A DNA stretch of 64,000 bases from an uncultured Acetobacteraceae bacterium (GCA_903895595.1 CAITUP010000031.1:1-64000); one strand, 5' to 3'. Positions 1-9,177 are shown, numbered from the stretch's first letter. The notes: generated by a model from the letters alone, not told the origin. Made by a program: numbers and translations.

Positions 1-195
1 CCGGCACGTCCATGCGGATTTTTCCGGGACGCGCGCGCCGCGCAGACGATCGGGAATTCGTTCGCGGGATGCGTGAATCCGGTAGGGACAAGCCCTGGGA
101 TGACGGATGGGGCGAATGACGGCGTTCAAGCGATTGCCCTGTCCGTGCGGGCGGTTTTGCTTGACGCGAATATTGCTTGTGTTCATGATACGTTC

Positions 196-861
196 ATGTC
201 CGACACGCTCACCATCGGCTGGCCGAAGCAGGCGGATCCTTTACCGGATCGGGCGCACGACGCCGGCGGGTCGGGGCGGGTTCTTGTTCTTGTCCGGGCG
301 CTGATCGTTTTCGGACAGCAGCTGCTGGAAGCGCTGCGTCAGCCCGATCCGGACCCGAGCCTCATGACGGGCTTCGGACCGCTCACGCTGGCTTCGATCG
401 TTGCTCGTGTCATGCGCGGGCTGCAAATCGCCGCGGCGCTGCATGAGCGGCTGCTGCAACCCCGGCGGAAACGGGACGCGGCGGCGGTGCATGCGCCGGT
501 GGTGCGCGAGCGGAAGCCTAGGGAAGCGGGGGGCCGGACGACCCGGATGTGCGACGACGACCGGATGCCGACGGCGGAGGAGATCGCGGTTATGCTCCGG
601 CAGCGGCCGCTTGGGGCGGTGCTCGCGGATATCTGCCGCGATTTGGGGATCGGGCTGGATTTCCCGCTGTGGCGAGAGCTGAGCGATGCGATCATCGAAA
701 CGGGCGGCGATATCGTGAAGCTGTCGATGGAATCGATCGAGCGTCAGTTCTACGGGACGTACCGAGGGATCGATCCCGGCAAGGCTCTGCCGCTGGAGCT
801 GATGTCGCCCTCGTTTGTTCGGGCGGCGACCGGGCCGCCGGGGTTACGGACGGCGGCTTAG
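196..861 (+). CDS. Hypothetical protein
   Basis: I do not recognise this 221-residue protein. The ORF track begins at a GTG 123 nt upstream, but I prefer the ATG at 196 because the upstream part has no ribosome binding site and reads like non-coding sequence. Residues 20-45 carry a short hydrophobic stretch (RVLVLVRALIVFGQQLLEAL), the middle is rich in Arg and basic residues, and the last 80 residues look like a small folded unit (DICRDLGIGLDFPLWREL). There is no signal peptide and no catalytic motif. It stands alone upstream of a tRNA gene. Function unknown; coding status is likely but not certain. Confidence 0.5.
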   Translation: MSDTLTIGWPKQADPLPDRAHDAGGSGRVLVLVRALIVFGQQLLEALRQPDPDPSLMTGFGPLTLASIVARVMRGLQIAAALHERLLQPRRKRDAAAVHAPVVRERKPREAGGRTTRMCDDDRMPTAEEIAVMLRQRPLGAVLADICRDLGIGLDFPLWRELSDAIIETGGDIVKLSMESIERQFYGTYRGIDPGKALPLELMSPSFVRAATGPPGLRTAA

Positions 862-1031
862 GATTTCGGATGCGCGAACGGGGCCGGACGTCGGCTGGTC
901 CCGCCGTTCCGATTCCGGGTGGATTGTGTTTGCGGTGGCCGAGCGCCCCAGATATGCGCGCGATGAGAAAAAAACTGATCGTGTGGCACTTGCCCCCGCC
1001 GGGGGGTTCCGCTACACCCCGGCCCTCGGTT

Positions 1032-1108
1032 GCGCCCGTAGCTCAATTGGATAGAGCACCAGACTACGAATCTGGGGGTTGGAGGTTCGAGTCCTTCCGG
1101 GCGCGCCA
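1032..1108 (+). tRNA. tRNA-Arg (anticodon ACG)
   Basis: A 77-nt cloverleaf. The acceptor stem GCGCCCG pairs with CGGGCGC, followed by discriminator G and an encoded CCA. The anticodon stem CCAGA/TCTGG encloses loop CTACGAA, with anticodon ACG at 1066-1068. The T-loop reads GGTTCGAGTCC. A34 is expected to become inosine (TadA) so that CGU, CGC and CGA are read. A weak promoter-like pair, TTGCCC (990-995) and TACACC (1013-1018) 17 nt apart, lies just upstream. Confidence 0.97.
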
Positions 1109-1203
1109 GTTTCGCTCCGCTGCACGGCGCGGACCCCAGACCCATCATTGACGCAATTGGCCATCTGCCGTCATCTCCCGCCACACTTTCGGGGGAACAG
1201 ACC

Positions 1204-2226
1204 ATGGCACCAAATTTTCAATTCGGACTGGTTGTACGCGGGCAGGCGGAAGAGGGCGAGGACATCTCCCGCCGGTTCCAGGAAACTCTGGCTTTCGTGC
1301 GCCTTGCCGATACGCTCGGCTACAACTCCGTGACCAAAACCGCGCATTACAGCGCGCACCCCTTCCAGATGTTGCAACTGGTTCCCATGTTGGCGCGATT
1401 CGCGGCCGAGGCGCCGAACATGCGCCTGAACGCCGGCGTGCTGCTGCTGCCGCTGCTCTCCCCCCTGCATGTGGCCGAGGAATTCGCGACGCTGGACGTG
1501 ATCACCGGGGGAAAAATCATCCTGGGTGTCGGCCTGGGCTACCGCGATGTGGAGTTCAAGGCCTTCGGCGTGCCCCGCAACCAGCGCGCCAAGCGGTTCG
1601 AGGCCAATCTGACGGCGATCAAGCGCCTCTGGACCGAAGACAAGGTCACGATGAAGACCCCGTATTTCGAACTGGAGGAGGCGTCCTGCAGCCCGCATCC
1701 GATCCAGAAGCCGCATCCCCCGATCTGGATCGGCGCCAATGCCGACGCGGCGGTGGAACGTGCGGCTCGTATGGGCGATTGCTGGTATATCGGGCCGGCG
1801 GTGGAGATCGGCGCGCTGGAACGGCAGATGGAACTCTATAAGCGTGCTTTGGACGCCGCCGGCAAGCCGTTCCCCACCGAACTGCCGATGCGGCGGGAGG
1901 TCTTCGTCGCCAAAAACCGAGCGGAGGCGATTCGGCTGTGTGCGCCGTATTTGGGGGCGAAGTACAAGGCTTACCATTCCTGGCATCAGGAAATGCCGGA
2001 AGGCGACCGCGGCCTGGGTCAGGATTTCGAGGATCTGATCCGCGACCGGTTCTTCATCGGTTCCCCGGATGAGGTCGCGGAACAGATCGTCGCGATGAAC
2101 CGCCGCGTCGGCGCCAACCACATCGTCATGAGCACCGAATGGGCCGGCATGCCGGAAAGCCTCGCGGTCGAGACGATGGAGATGATCGCGAAAGAGGTGT
2201 TCCCGCGGGTGCGGCAGGGGCTGTAG
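1204..2226 (+). CDS. LLM-class flavin-dependent oxidoreductase
   Basis: A 340-residue luciferase-like monooxygenase (bacterial luciferase superfamily TIM barrel). The class is shown by the N-terminal NFQFGLVVRGQAEEGEDI, the segment PLHVAEEFATLDVITGGKII, GVGLGYRDVEFKAFGV and HPPIWIGANADAAVERAARM, which form the flavin-binding face. Such enzymes use FMNH2 or reduced F420 to oxidise small organic or sulfonated compounds; the substrate cannot be read from sequence. The ATG at 1204 follows GGGGGAAC about 7 nt upstream. It lies alone, converging on the hydantoinase-B gene across a large palindrome. It is one of three members of this superfamily in the first 22 kb. Confidence 0.9.
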   Translation: MAPNFQFGLVVRGQAEEGEDISRRFQETLAFVRLADTLGYNSVTKTAHYSAHPFQMLQLVPMLARFAAEAPNMRLNAGVLLLPLLSPLHVAEEFATLDVITGGKIILGVGLGYRDVEFKAFGVPRNQRAKRFEANLTAIKRLWTEDKVTMKTPYFELEEASCSPHPIQKPHPPIWIGANADAAVERAARMGDCWYIGPAVEIGALERQMELYKRALDAAGKPFPTELPMRREVFVAKNRAEAIRLCAPYLGAKYKAYHSWHQEMPEGDRGLGQDFEDLIRDRFFIGSPDEVAEQIVAMNRRVGANHIVMSTEWAGMPESLAVETMEMIAKEVFPRVRQGL

Positions 2227-2240
2227 GCGAACCAAATTGC

Positions 2241-2435
2241 TCGTCATGGCAGGCGAAGGCCCGCCACCCATGACTTATTCCAACCGCCCTAACCACTGAC
2301 GCACTGGTGTTTGGTACATCGTCATGCTGACCTGCGTCGGCATGACGGTGCATCGTGCGGCGGTGCGTCAGTGGTTAGTTCGGTTGGTATTACTTGGTGC
2401 TCCAATGCAAAGTGGGCCGGCGCCCGCCATGACGA
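2241..2435. repeat. Nested (concentric) palindromic repeat, REP/BIME-like
   Basis: Three layers of inverted repeats lie almost concentrically between two convergent genes. The outer arms are TCGTCATGGCAGGCGAAGG at 2241 and the reverse complement of TCGTCATGGCGGGCGCCGG ending at 2435. The middle arms, 2280-2304 and 2363-2387, match at 23 of 25 positions. The innermost hairpin 2321-2346 (GTCATGC...GCATGAC) is centred on the same base pair as the middle arms. The outer left arm also forms its own hairpin (GTCATGG 2243-2249 with CCATGAC 2268-2274). It may act as a bidirectional terminator or be a non-autonomous repeat element. Confidence 0.75.
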
Positions 2436-2485
2436 TGGGGAACTGGCGCGCCTCTTGAACGATTCGATAATGCTTGGGCGTCGTC

Positions 2486-4258
2486 TTATGCCGCCGGTTC
2501 CCACGCCACATCCGGTAACCGCGCCCGAGTCGTCCGCAACTGCGCCCGCAACGCTTCAGTCGCCGCGACATCGATCTCCGGCGGATCGCCCGCCGCCACG
2601 ACGCCGTAGTCCCGCGCCGCGCCATCGATCGTCACCAGCCCGTCCCGCAAATCCCTGGCCACGGAGGAAAGATCGCGATCCAAAGCCGGCCCCCACCCTC
2701 CGGCGCCCGGCAGTTCATGGCGGAAAATCTGCCCGCGCCGCAGCGTCTGCGTGATCTTGGCGTGCAGTTTCTCCTCCGTCGGACGCCCTGGGTCCATCAC
2801 GTTCAAGCCGGGCATCCCCGGCCCGCCGCCGTACAACCCATACGGCCGGAACGCCTGCCGGTCCGCTCGGACCTGCAAAATCCCCTCATCCGCCAGCATG
2901 CGCCACGTCTTGCGCTGCGCCATGCCGCCGCGGAACTTCCCCGCGCCGCCGGTGTCCGGGACGAACTCGTAGTCCAGAACCTCCAGCGGGTTCTCGGACT
3001 CGATCACCTCGACCGAGAAGCTCGCCATGTTCGCGAACATCGTCGTGTTGCCGTCCAGCCCGTCCGCCCAGGGGCGCCCACCCCAGCCGCCGGAGATGAA
3101 ATCGACGTAGATGAACGGTTTCAGCTCCTTGTCGTAGCCACCGATCGTCAGGCCGGTGTTACCGCCGTCCGACGCCGCGAACACCCGGTCCGGATACAGC
3201 TGCGCCAGCGCCCCGAACGCGCAATCCACCCCGCGGAACCCGGTCAACCCACGCGCGGCGCAGGCGGCGGGGAGCTTGCCGTGGACGATCGTGCCCTCGG
3301 GCGCGATCACCTTAATCGGGCGGAACACGCCGTCGTTGTTCGGCATGTTGATCGACAGGACCGACTTCACCGCCGTGAAGCTCATCGCCTGCGTGTAACT
3401 CAGGGTGTTGTTGATGGCGCCTTTCACTTGCGGGGCGCTGCCGGTCCAATCGACCTCCATCGAGTCGCCGCGCTTGCGGATGGTGCAGACCAGCTTGATC
3501 GGCACGCCGGCATCGATCTGGTCGTCGTCGATCCAGTCGGTGAACGTCGCCTCCCCATCCGGCAGTTCCAGCAGGCAATGCCGGGTCAGCCGTTCGGAGT
3601 AGTCCATCATCGCGATCATCAGCTCGTTCACCCCGGCCCCGCCATGGCGCGCGACCAGATCGGCCATGCCACGCGCGGCGATCTCGCAGGCGGCAAGCTG
3701 GGACCGTAAATCGCCAAACACCCGGCCGGGCAGGCGCACGTTCCGCTCTATCATGCGGAACAAGGTGCTGTTCGCGACGCCCTTTTCGTAGAGTTTCAGC
3801 GGCGGAATCCGCAGCCCCTCAGCGTAGATTTCCGTGCTGTCGGACGCGTTCGACCCCGGCACCCGCCCGCCCACATCGGTGTGGTGGCAGATCGTCGCGG
3901 CGTAGGCGATTGGCTTGCCGTCGGCGAACAACGGCTTGAACACGAAGATGTCCGGCAGATGCATGCCGCCGTCGTAGGGGTCGTTGTTGATGAAAATATC
4001 GCCCTCATGCACGTCGTCGCCGAACGCGCGCAGCACCGCCTGCAAGGAAATGGGGATCGAGGCCAGATGGCCCGGCAGGCTCAACCCCTGCGCCACCAGC
4101 CGCCCCTGGGCGTCGCAGATCGCCGCACTGTAATCCATGATGTTTTTCAACACGCCGGAATAGGCGGTACGGTAGATCGTCAGCACCATCTCGTCGCCGA
4201 TGGCGGAGATGGCGTTGCGGAACAGCTCTTCGGTGATTGGATCGGGCATGGTGTCCAT
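2486..4258 (-). CDS. Hydantoinase B / oxoprolinase-type protein
   Basis: A 590-residue member of the hydantoinase B / 5-oxoprolinase C-terminal family (also the acetone carboxylase alpha group). Family marks are the N-terminal PITEELFRNAISAIGDEM, NDPYDGGMHLPDIFVFKP, HHTDVGGRVPGSNASDS and the C-terminal GGGPGMPGLNVM. Known members work with an ATP-using HyuA subunit to open cyclic imides such as N-methylhydantoin or 5-oxoproline. No HyuA-like gene lies beside it here. The track start (4324) is probably too early; ATG at 4258 or 4249 both fit the family N-terminus. It is divergent from the aspartyl-protease gene, leaving a spacer of about 50 nt. Confidence 0.85.
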   Translation of the reverse strand: MDTMPDPITEELFRNAISAIGDEMVLTIYRTAYSGVLKNIMDYSAAICDAQGRLVAQGLSLPGHLASIPISLQAVLRAFGDDVHEGDIFINNDPYDGGMHLPDIFVFKPLFADGKPIAYAATICHHTDVGGRVPGSNASDSTEIYAEGLRIPPLKLYEKGVANSTLFRMIERNVRLPGRVFGDLRSQLAACEIAARGMADLVARHGGAGVNELMIAMMDYSERLTRHCLLELPDGEATFTDWIDDDQIDAGVPIKLVCTIRKRGDSMEVDWTGSAPQVKGAINNTLSYTQAMSFTAVKSVLSINMPNNDGVFRPIKVIAPEGTIVHGKLPAACAARGLTGFRGVDCAFGALAQLYPDRVFAASDGGNTGLTIGGYDKELKPFIYVDFISGGWGGRPWADGLDGNTTMFANMASFSVEVIESENPLEVLDYEFVPDTGGAGKFRGGMAQRKTWRMLADEGILQVRADRQAFRPYGLYGGGPGMPGLNVMDPGRPTEEKLHAKITQTLRRGQIFRHELPGAGGWGPALDRDLSSVARDLRDGLVTIDGAARDYGVVAAGDPPEIDVAATEALRAQLRTTRARLPDVAWEPAA

Positions 4259-4306
4259 CCCACCACCAAAAGCGGGAGGTAGCAACTGTCCGGCGCCCCT
4301 GGCATC

Positions 4307-5263
4307 ATGGCCACAGCCGCGCATATCGGAGCCACCGTGTCCCGCATCCTGACCCTGATCGTCCTGCTGTTCGTCGCGTCATGCGCGCCGGAAGTGCCGT
4401 CGCTGAACTGCGATCTCGTGGCGCTCGCTCGCTTGCCCATCGAGGTGCGCGGCCGGCTGCTGACCGTGCCCGTCACGATCGCCGGACAGACCGTGCGGCT
4501 GGTGGTCGATAGCGGCGCCGAACGCACCACGTTGTCGGAGGCCGCGGTGGCGCGACTCCACCTGCCCCGAGACCTGAAGCGGGTTCACACCTCGACGGGT
4601 ATCGGCGGGACCGTCACCAGCGCCGACGCCGTCGTATCCGATTTCGTACTCGGTCAGGCCCGCCTGCCCATCGACCGCGTCGGGGTCGGCCGCTTCGGCT
4701 TCGACACCGAAGCCAATCCACTGGCCGATGGTCTGCTCGGCGCCGATATCCTGCTGGCGTTCGACCTCGATATCGACGTGCCCAACAAAACCTTGACGAT
4801 CTACCGGGTGCGCCGCTGCGTGAACAATCAACCGCCTTGGCAGGAGCCGTTCGTCGCGATCGCGGGCGTCACGGCGAAAAAGGACCGGTTGCTGATTCCG
4901 TTCGTGCTGGATGGAGCACCCGGCACGGCCATCCTGGATACCGGGGCGTCGTCCACCACGATCGGTGTGCAAATGGCCCAGCGCATGGGGTTGAACGACC
5001 AGACGATGGCGATGGATCGCAAGATCGTGCAGCGCGGTGCCGGCAGCGGCACCATGACGTCCCATTTGCACTGGTTCAAGGAACTGCGGGTGGGACCCGC
5101 CGTCGTGCGGGGCCTGATGTTGTCCGTCCTGCCGACCGACGCCGGGGTGGGCGATGCACTGATCGGGGAGGATTTCCTCGAAGGTCGGCGTGTCTGGTTA
5201 TCGTTCCCCACGCGGCAGGTGTTCGTGTCGAAGCTGGCGCACGAGATCGCGCCCCGCCGATAG
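4307..5263 (+). CDS. Retropepsin-like aspartyl protease family lipoprotein
   Basis: A 318-residue protein with two retropepsin-like half-domains, each with its own D-(S/T)-G-A motif: VVDSGAERTTLSEAAV near residue 66 and ILDTGASSTTIGVQMA near residue 210. It therefore looks like a single-chain pseudodimer able to form a complete aspartyl active site. The N-terminus is a lipoprotein signal: hydrophobic ILTLIVLLF followed by lipobox VASC, so the mature protein should be lipid-anchored at Cys26 or so in the periplasm. A GTG at 4337 is an alternative start that gives a more typical signal peptide. It converges on the next gene with only 4 bases between stops. Substrate unknown. Confidence 0.8.
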   Translation: MATAAHIGATVSRILTLIVLLFVASCAPEVPSLNCDLVALARLPIEVRGRLLTVPVTIAGQTVRLVVDSGAERTTLSEAAVARLHLPRDLKRVHTSTGIGGTVTSADAVVSDFVLGQARLPIDRVGVGRFGFDTEANPLADGLLGADILLAFDLDIDVPNKTLTIYRVRRCVNNQPPWQEPFVAIAGVTAKKDRLLIPFVLDGAPGTAILDTGASSTTIGVQMAQRMGLNDQTMAMDRKIVQRGAGSGTMTSHLHWFKELRVGPAVVRGLMLSVLPTDAGVGDALIGEDFLEGRRVWLSFPTRQVFVSKLAHEIAPRR

Positions 5264-5267
5264 CGGA

Positions 5268-6827
5268 CTATTTCGGCACCACGTCCCAGGCGCGGATGCC
5301 CTCCTGCATGCGCATATTGAACGTAAGCCCTTGGCGCATCGCGAAGACGTTCACCTGATGGTGGATCGGGATCACCGGCAACTCCGGCATCGCGAGGCGT
5401 TCGGCTTCGCGATACACCGCTTCCCGCTTCGCCGTATCGACGATGGTCAGCGACCGTTCGACGATCTCATCCACTTGCGGGTTGGCATATTTCGACGGGT
5501 CGAAGACCGGCCCGCGGCCTTTATCGGGGGCCGACGAGGCGATCAGCTCGGTCAGGTTGCTGCTGGCTTCCCCGGTGTCGCTGGCCCAGCCGGAAAGTCG
5601 GATCGAGAACTCGGCCTTCACCGCTCGGCCGAAGAAAGTGGCGGCGGGCATGGTATCGACGGTGGTCTTCACCCCGATCCGGGTCCACATTTGGGCGATG
5701 GCCTCGATGATCTTGCCGTCGTTCACATAGCGGTTGTTCGGGCCGTGCAGCGTGATCCCGAATCCGTCCTTGTATCCGGCTTCGGCCAACAGCGCCTTGG
5801 CCTTTTCCGGATCGTAGGGATCGGGTGGCAGGGCCGGCTCGTACCCGCTGGCACCGTCCGGCATCAATTGTCCGGTCGGTTCCGAGAACCCGTCCATCAC
5901 GCGATCTTTGATGCCGGTGCGGTTGATCGCGAGGGACAATGCCTTGCGCACGCGGGCGTCCTTCAACGGGTTGGTTGCCAGGGGTTTACCCTGCAGGTCG
6001 GTCGCGAAGGGTGTCACTGCCCGGGACGCGTCGGGCCAAAGGAAGATCAGGCGCTGTCCCGCCATGGAGGCGATGGCGACCTTGGGGTTCTTCTTCAATT
6101 CCGCGACATCGCGCGGCGGCACCTGATCGATGATATCGACATCGCCCGACTGCAGCGCGGCATTGCGCGCGGCATCGTTGGCAATGGCGCGAACGATCAC
6201 TTTCGTCCAGGTCGGCTTGGCGTCCCACCAGGCATCGTTCCGTTCGAACACCGCGCGGTCCCCAACCATGAATTCCGTCGCGCGGTAGGGGCCGGTACCG
6301 TTGGCTGCCTTTAATGAGTTGTAATCGGCGGTTATGGCATTCTCTCCGGTTTTACGGGATAGTATTCTTACGTTCGATAGGTTGTATGCCAGAAGCGGCA
6401 ATGGCGTCGCGGTGTAAAGCCGCACGGTCAATGGATCGACGACCTCGATTTTGACGATACCTTTTGTTGCGAAGGTGAAGCCGCCCGGGCTGTTGGCGAC
6501 CAGTGGAACGCGTCCGTAGCTGAACGCGACATCGTCGGCGGTTAACGGCGTGCCATCGTGGAATTTCACGCCTGGGCGCAGTTTGAACTCCCACGTCATG
6601 TCATCCACGAGACGCCACGACGCGGCCAGCGATGGTTCGGGTTGATAGCGCCGGTCGAACCGCACCAAGGGGTCGAAGACGTACGTCGTCAGGACGTTGT
6701 TCGGGCCATAATTGTGGTAATGCGGATCGAGGGAAGTAAACGATCCGCCAACCCCGACATTCAGCACGGGTTGCGCAACGGCTGGCAGCGCGATGGCGGC
6801 GAGCAGAGCAGCGACGCGGATACGCAT
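5268..6827 (-). CDS. ABC transporter substrate-binding protein, peptide/nickel family
   Basis: A 519-residue periplasmic solute-binding protein of the SBP_bac_5 (DppA/OppA/NikA) family. It opens with a signal peptide (MRIRVAALLAAIALPAVAQ). Family signatures include WEFKLRPGVKFHDGTPLTAD, the ligand-domain segment DARVRKALSLAINR, and YDPEKAKALLAEAGY. No permease or ATPase gene lies nearby, so it is an orphan component. I find no cysteine in it, unlike the four binding proteins of the 30-40 kb operon. It lies 48 nt downstream of the MarR-GNAT gene on the same strand, so the two may be co-transcribed. Confidence 0.92.
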   Translation of the reverse strand: MRIRVAALLAAIALPAVAQPVLNVGVGGSFTSLDPHYHNYGPNNVLTTYVFDPLVRFDRRYQPEPSLAASWRLVDDMTWEFKLRPGVKFHDGTPLTADDVAFSYGRVPLVANSPGGFTFATKGIVKIEVVDPLTVRLYTATPLPLLAYNLSNVRILSRKTGENAITADYNSLKAANGTGPYRATEFMVGDRAVFERNDAWWDAKPTWTKVIVRAIANDAARNAALQSGDVDIIDQVPPRDVAELKKNPKVAIASMAGQRLIFLWPDASRAVTPFATDLQGKPLATNPLKDARVRKALSLAINRTGIKDRVMDGFSEPTGQLMPDGASGYEPALPPDPYDPEKAKALLAEAGYKDGFGITLHGPNNRYVNDGKIIEAIAQMWTRIGVKTTVDTMPAATFFGRAVKAEFSIRLSGWASDTGEASSNLTELIASSAPDKGRGPVFDPSKYANPQVDEIVERSLTIVDTAKREAVYREAERLAMPELPVIPIHHQVNVFAMRQGLTFNMRMQEGIRAWDVVPK

Positions 6828-6875
6828 ATTTGGGAACCCCCCGGTTCAATGCAGCTAAATTACGCCACGAACGCG

Positions 6876-7793
6876 CTAAAGGTCCAGTTCCCAATCCTCT
6901 CCCACCATCCAAGGGCCGAAATTATTATGCGACGTGCTTGCGACGAGACGAAATCCTGCCTTTTGATAAATTCCGCGCGCCGCCAACATAATGTCGTTGG
7001 TCCATAGCGTGAGGCGCCGGTAGCCCGCCGCACGTGCCGCATCGATGCAAGTCGCAACGAGATGTTTGCCCAGGTTCAGCCCGCGTGCCGATGGTTCCAC
7101 GATTAACAATCGCAGTTTCCCGACCTCATCGGACTGACGCATCAGAAACACCGAACCCAGCCGAACGCCGTCGCGTTCGGCGATCCAGCAATGTTCCCGA
7201 GCGGGGTCGCGATGCGTGAGGTAATCGCCGGCGACCTTCGCGACGAGAGCTTCGAAGCGAGCATCGAAGCCGTATTCGTCCGCATAGACGGCGCCATGGC
7301 GCTGGATGACCCAACCGATATCCCCTGGTAGCGGCGGGCGTAAGGTCCAAGGGCGGGGCTGTCTTGTTAAAAGCGCTTCGATCCGGCCCATGCCGTGCAG
7401 CAGTTCCGCCTGTTCGGATACGGTCAGCGTTGCCAACAGCCGGCCTGCCTCCCGGCAGGCAGCGCCGTCCAACGGTGCGAATGCTGCTCGGCCGGCCTCG
7501 GTCAGAGTCAGCAGCTGCTGCCGCCGGTCCGCCTCCGATGGTGTGCGAGTCAGCAACCCCTCCATCTCGAACCCCCGCAGGATACGGCTCAGATAGGCCG
7601 CATCCAGATCGAGCGCCGAGCCGATGGTGCTGGCGGGCGTGTTGGGCCGGTGCGCGAGCTCGTACAGCACGCGGGCTTCCGTCAGCGAGAACCGGCTTTG
7701 CGATAGCCCCTCGGCCAAGGCGCCGATCTGCTTGGTGTAGAAGCGATTGAAGCGGCGCAGCGCCGCGATACCGGGAGTGGATAGATCGGTCAT
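6876..7793 (-). CDS. MarR-type regulator fused to GNAT acetyltransferase
   Basis: About 305 residues with two domains. Residues 1-140 form a MarR winged helix: FSLTEARVLYELAHRP, then LDLDAAYLSRILRGFEMEGL as the recognition region and the wing EADRRQQLLTL. Residues 160-305 form a GNAT acetyltransferase: KLRLLIVEPSARGLNLGKHL is the acetyl-CoA-binding motif A, and YQKAGFRLV is the usual C-terminal motif. Such fusions are known in proteobacteria as putative ligand-responsive regulators that also acetylate small molecules or proteins. It is divergent from an LLM oxidoreductase, with a short direct repeat in the shared spacer. ATG at 7814 is an alternative start. Confidence 0.88.
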   Translation of the reverse strand: MTDLSTPGIAALRRFNRFYTKQIGALAEGLSQSRFSLTEARVLYELAHRPNTPASTIGSALDLDAAYLSRILRGFEMEGLLTRTPSEADRRQQLLTLTEAGRAAFAPLDGAACREAGRLLATLTVSEQAELLHGMGRIEALLTRQPRPWTLRPPLPGDIGWVIQRHGAVYADEYGFDARFEALVAKVAGDYLTHRDPAREHCWIAERDGVRLGSVFLMRQSDEVGKLRLLIVEPSARGLNLGKHLVATCIDAARAAGYRRLTLWTNDIMLAARGIYQKAGFRLVASTSHNNFGPWMVGEDWELDL

Positions 7794-7818
7794 GCACGCA
7801 CGGTGATGCGACATATGG

Positions 7819-7832
7819 ACTAAGTCAACTAA
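7819..7832. promoter_or_regulatory. Candidate operator (ACTAA direct repeat) in divergent spacer
   Basis: ACTAA-GTCA-ACTAA lies between the divergent MarR-GNAT and LLM oxidoreductase genes, in a locally AT-rich stretch. MarR-family sites often contain TTAGT-type half-sites, so autoregulatory binding is plausible. This is inference from position and composition only. Confidence 0.3.
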
Positions 7833-7908
7833 TTACCCAAGCTTGACGAACCCACCGGTTTCCTCGTCATACTCATCGGTATCGTTCACCCTGCGCAGGA
7901 CGCCCGCC

Positions 7909-9168
7909 ATGAAGCTGATGTGGTTCCATCTGATGCCGTACACCGAACTCCCCGACGATTTCCGGGAGAAGCACCGTTCGGTGTGGGTGGACATTCACTC
8001 CACGCTGTTCGATCCGAAGCGCGCCCATCTGATGTACAACGACTTCATGGATGAGCTCGAATACGCCGCCGACTGCGGCTTCGACGCGATCTGCGTGAAC
8101 GAGCATCATTCCAACGGCTACGGCTTGATGCCGTCCCCCAACCTGATCGCCTCCACCCTGGCGCGCCGTACGAGCAACGCCAAGATCTGCGTGATGGGCA
8201 ATTCGCTGGCGCTGTACAACCCGCCGACCCGCGTCGCCGAGGAATTCGCGATGATCGACGTGATCTCGGGCGGGCGGCTGATCGCCGGCTTCCCGGTTGG
8301 CACGCCGATGGACGATTGCTACGCCTATGGCACGAACCCGAGCCAGCTGCGCGAGCGGTATTACGAGGCGCACGATCTGGTCATGCGGGCCTGGCAGGAG
8401 AAGGACACCTTCGCCTTCAACGGTCGGTTCAACCAGCAGCGCTACGTGAATATTTGGCCGCGCCCCTTGCAGCAGCCGCACCCGCCCGTGTGGATCCCCG
8501 GCGGGGGGTCGGTGGAAACGTGGCAGTGGTGCGCCGAGATGGACTACGTTTACGCGTACCTGTCCTATTTCGGCTACAAGGACGGCAAGAAGACGATGGA
8601 CGGGTTCTGGGGGGAGATGGATCGCCTGGGCAAGGACCGTAACCCGAACCGGGCGGCCTTCCTGCAATTCGTCGGCGTCGCCGAGACCAAGGAAAAAGCA
8701 TACGATCTTTACAAGGAATCGGCGGAATACTTCTTCGGCCGCTGCCTGTTCACCGACCCGATGTGGGCCACCCCCCCGGGCTACGTGACCGAGGCAACGC
8801 AGCGCGCGGGCCTGACCAGCCAGGTCGGGCGCGCGGCAGGCGCGCGGACCAATCCCGGCGCGCGGGCGACCCAGATGGAGGACATCGTCCGCGACGGCTA
8901 CGTGATTATCGGATCGCCGGAAGAAGTCATCGAGCAGCTGACCGAGGTCGCGACCGAACTGAACGTCGGCCACCTGATGCTGCTGTTGCAGTTTGGGAAC
9001 ATGGGCAAGGAGCTGGCGAAGTACAACACGAAGCTTTTCGCTGAAAAAGTGCTGCCGAAGCTACAGCCGCTGTTCTCGGAATGGGAAGACAAGTGGTGGC
9101 CGCAGCCGATCGATAACAACCTGCGCGCGGACGTGGCGCCGTTCGCACCCAATCTGGCAGCGGAATAA
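7909..9168 (+). CDS. LLM-class flavin-dependent oxidoreductase
   Basis: A 419-residue luciferase-like monooxygenase. I start it at ATG 7909 (MKLMWFHLMPYTELPDDF), where GCAGGA lies 8 nt upstream; the 22 track residues before it are unsupported. Superfamily marks are FDAICVNEHHSNGYGLMPSP, PPTRVAEEFAMIDVISGGRL, GTPMDDCYAYG and HPPVWIPGGGSVETW. It is distinctly longer than the other two luciferase-like proteins in this window, with an insertion in the C-terminal third (TSQVGRAAGARTNPGARATQ). The divergent MarR-GNAT gene may regulate it. Its substrate is unknown. Confidence 0.9.
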   Translation: MKLMWFHLMPYTELPDDFREKHRSVWVDIHSTLFDPKRAHLMYNDFMDELEYAADCGFDAICVNEHHSNGYGLMPSPNLIASTLARRTSNAKICVMGNSLALYNPPTRVAEEFAMIDVISGGRLIAGFPVGTPMDDCYAYGTNPSQLRERYYEAHDLVMRAWQEKDTFAFNGRFNQQRYVNIWPRPLQQPHPPVWIPGGGSVETWQWCAEMDYVYAYLSYFGYKDGKKTMDGFWGEMDRLGKDRNPNRAAFLQFVGVAETKEKAYDLYKESAEYFFGRCLFTDPMWATPPGYVTEATQRAGLTSQVGRAAGARTNPGARATQMEDIVRDGYVIIGSPEEVIEQLTEVATELNVGHLMLLLQFGNMGKELAKYNTKLFAEKVLPKLQPLFSEWEDKWWPQPIDNNLRADVAPFAPNLAAE

Positions 9169-9177
9169 AACGCCCCC

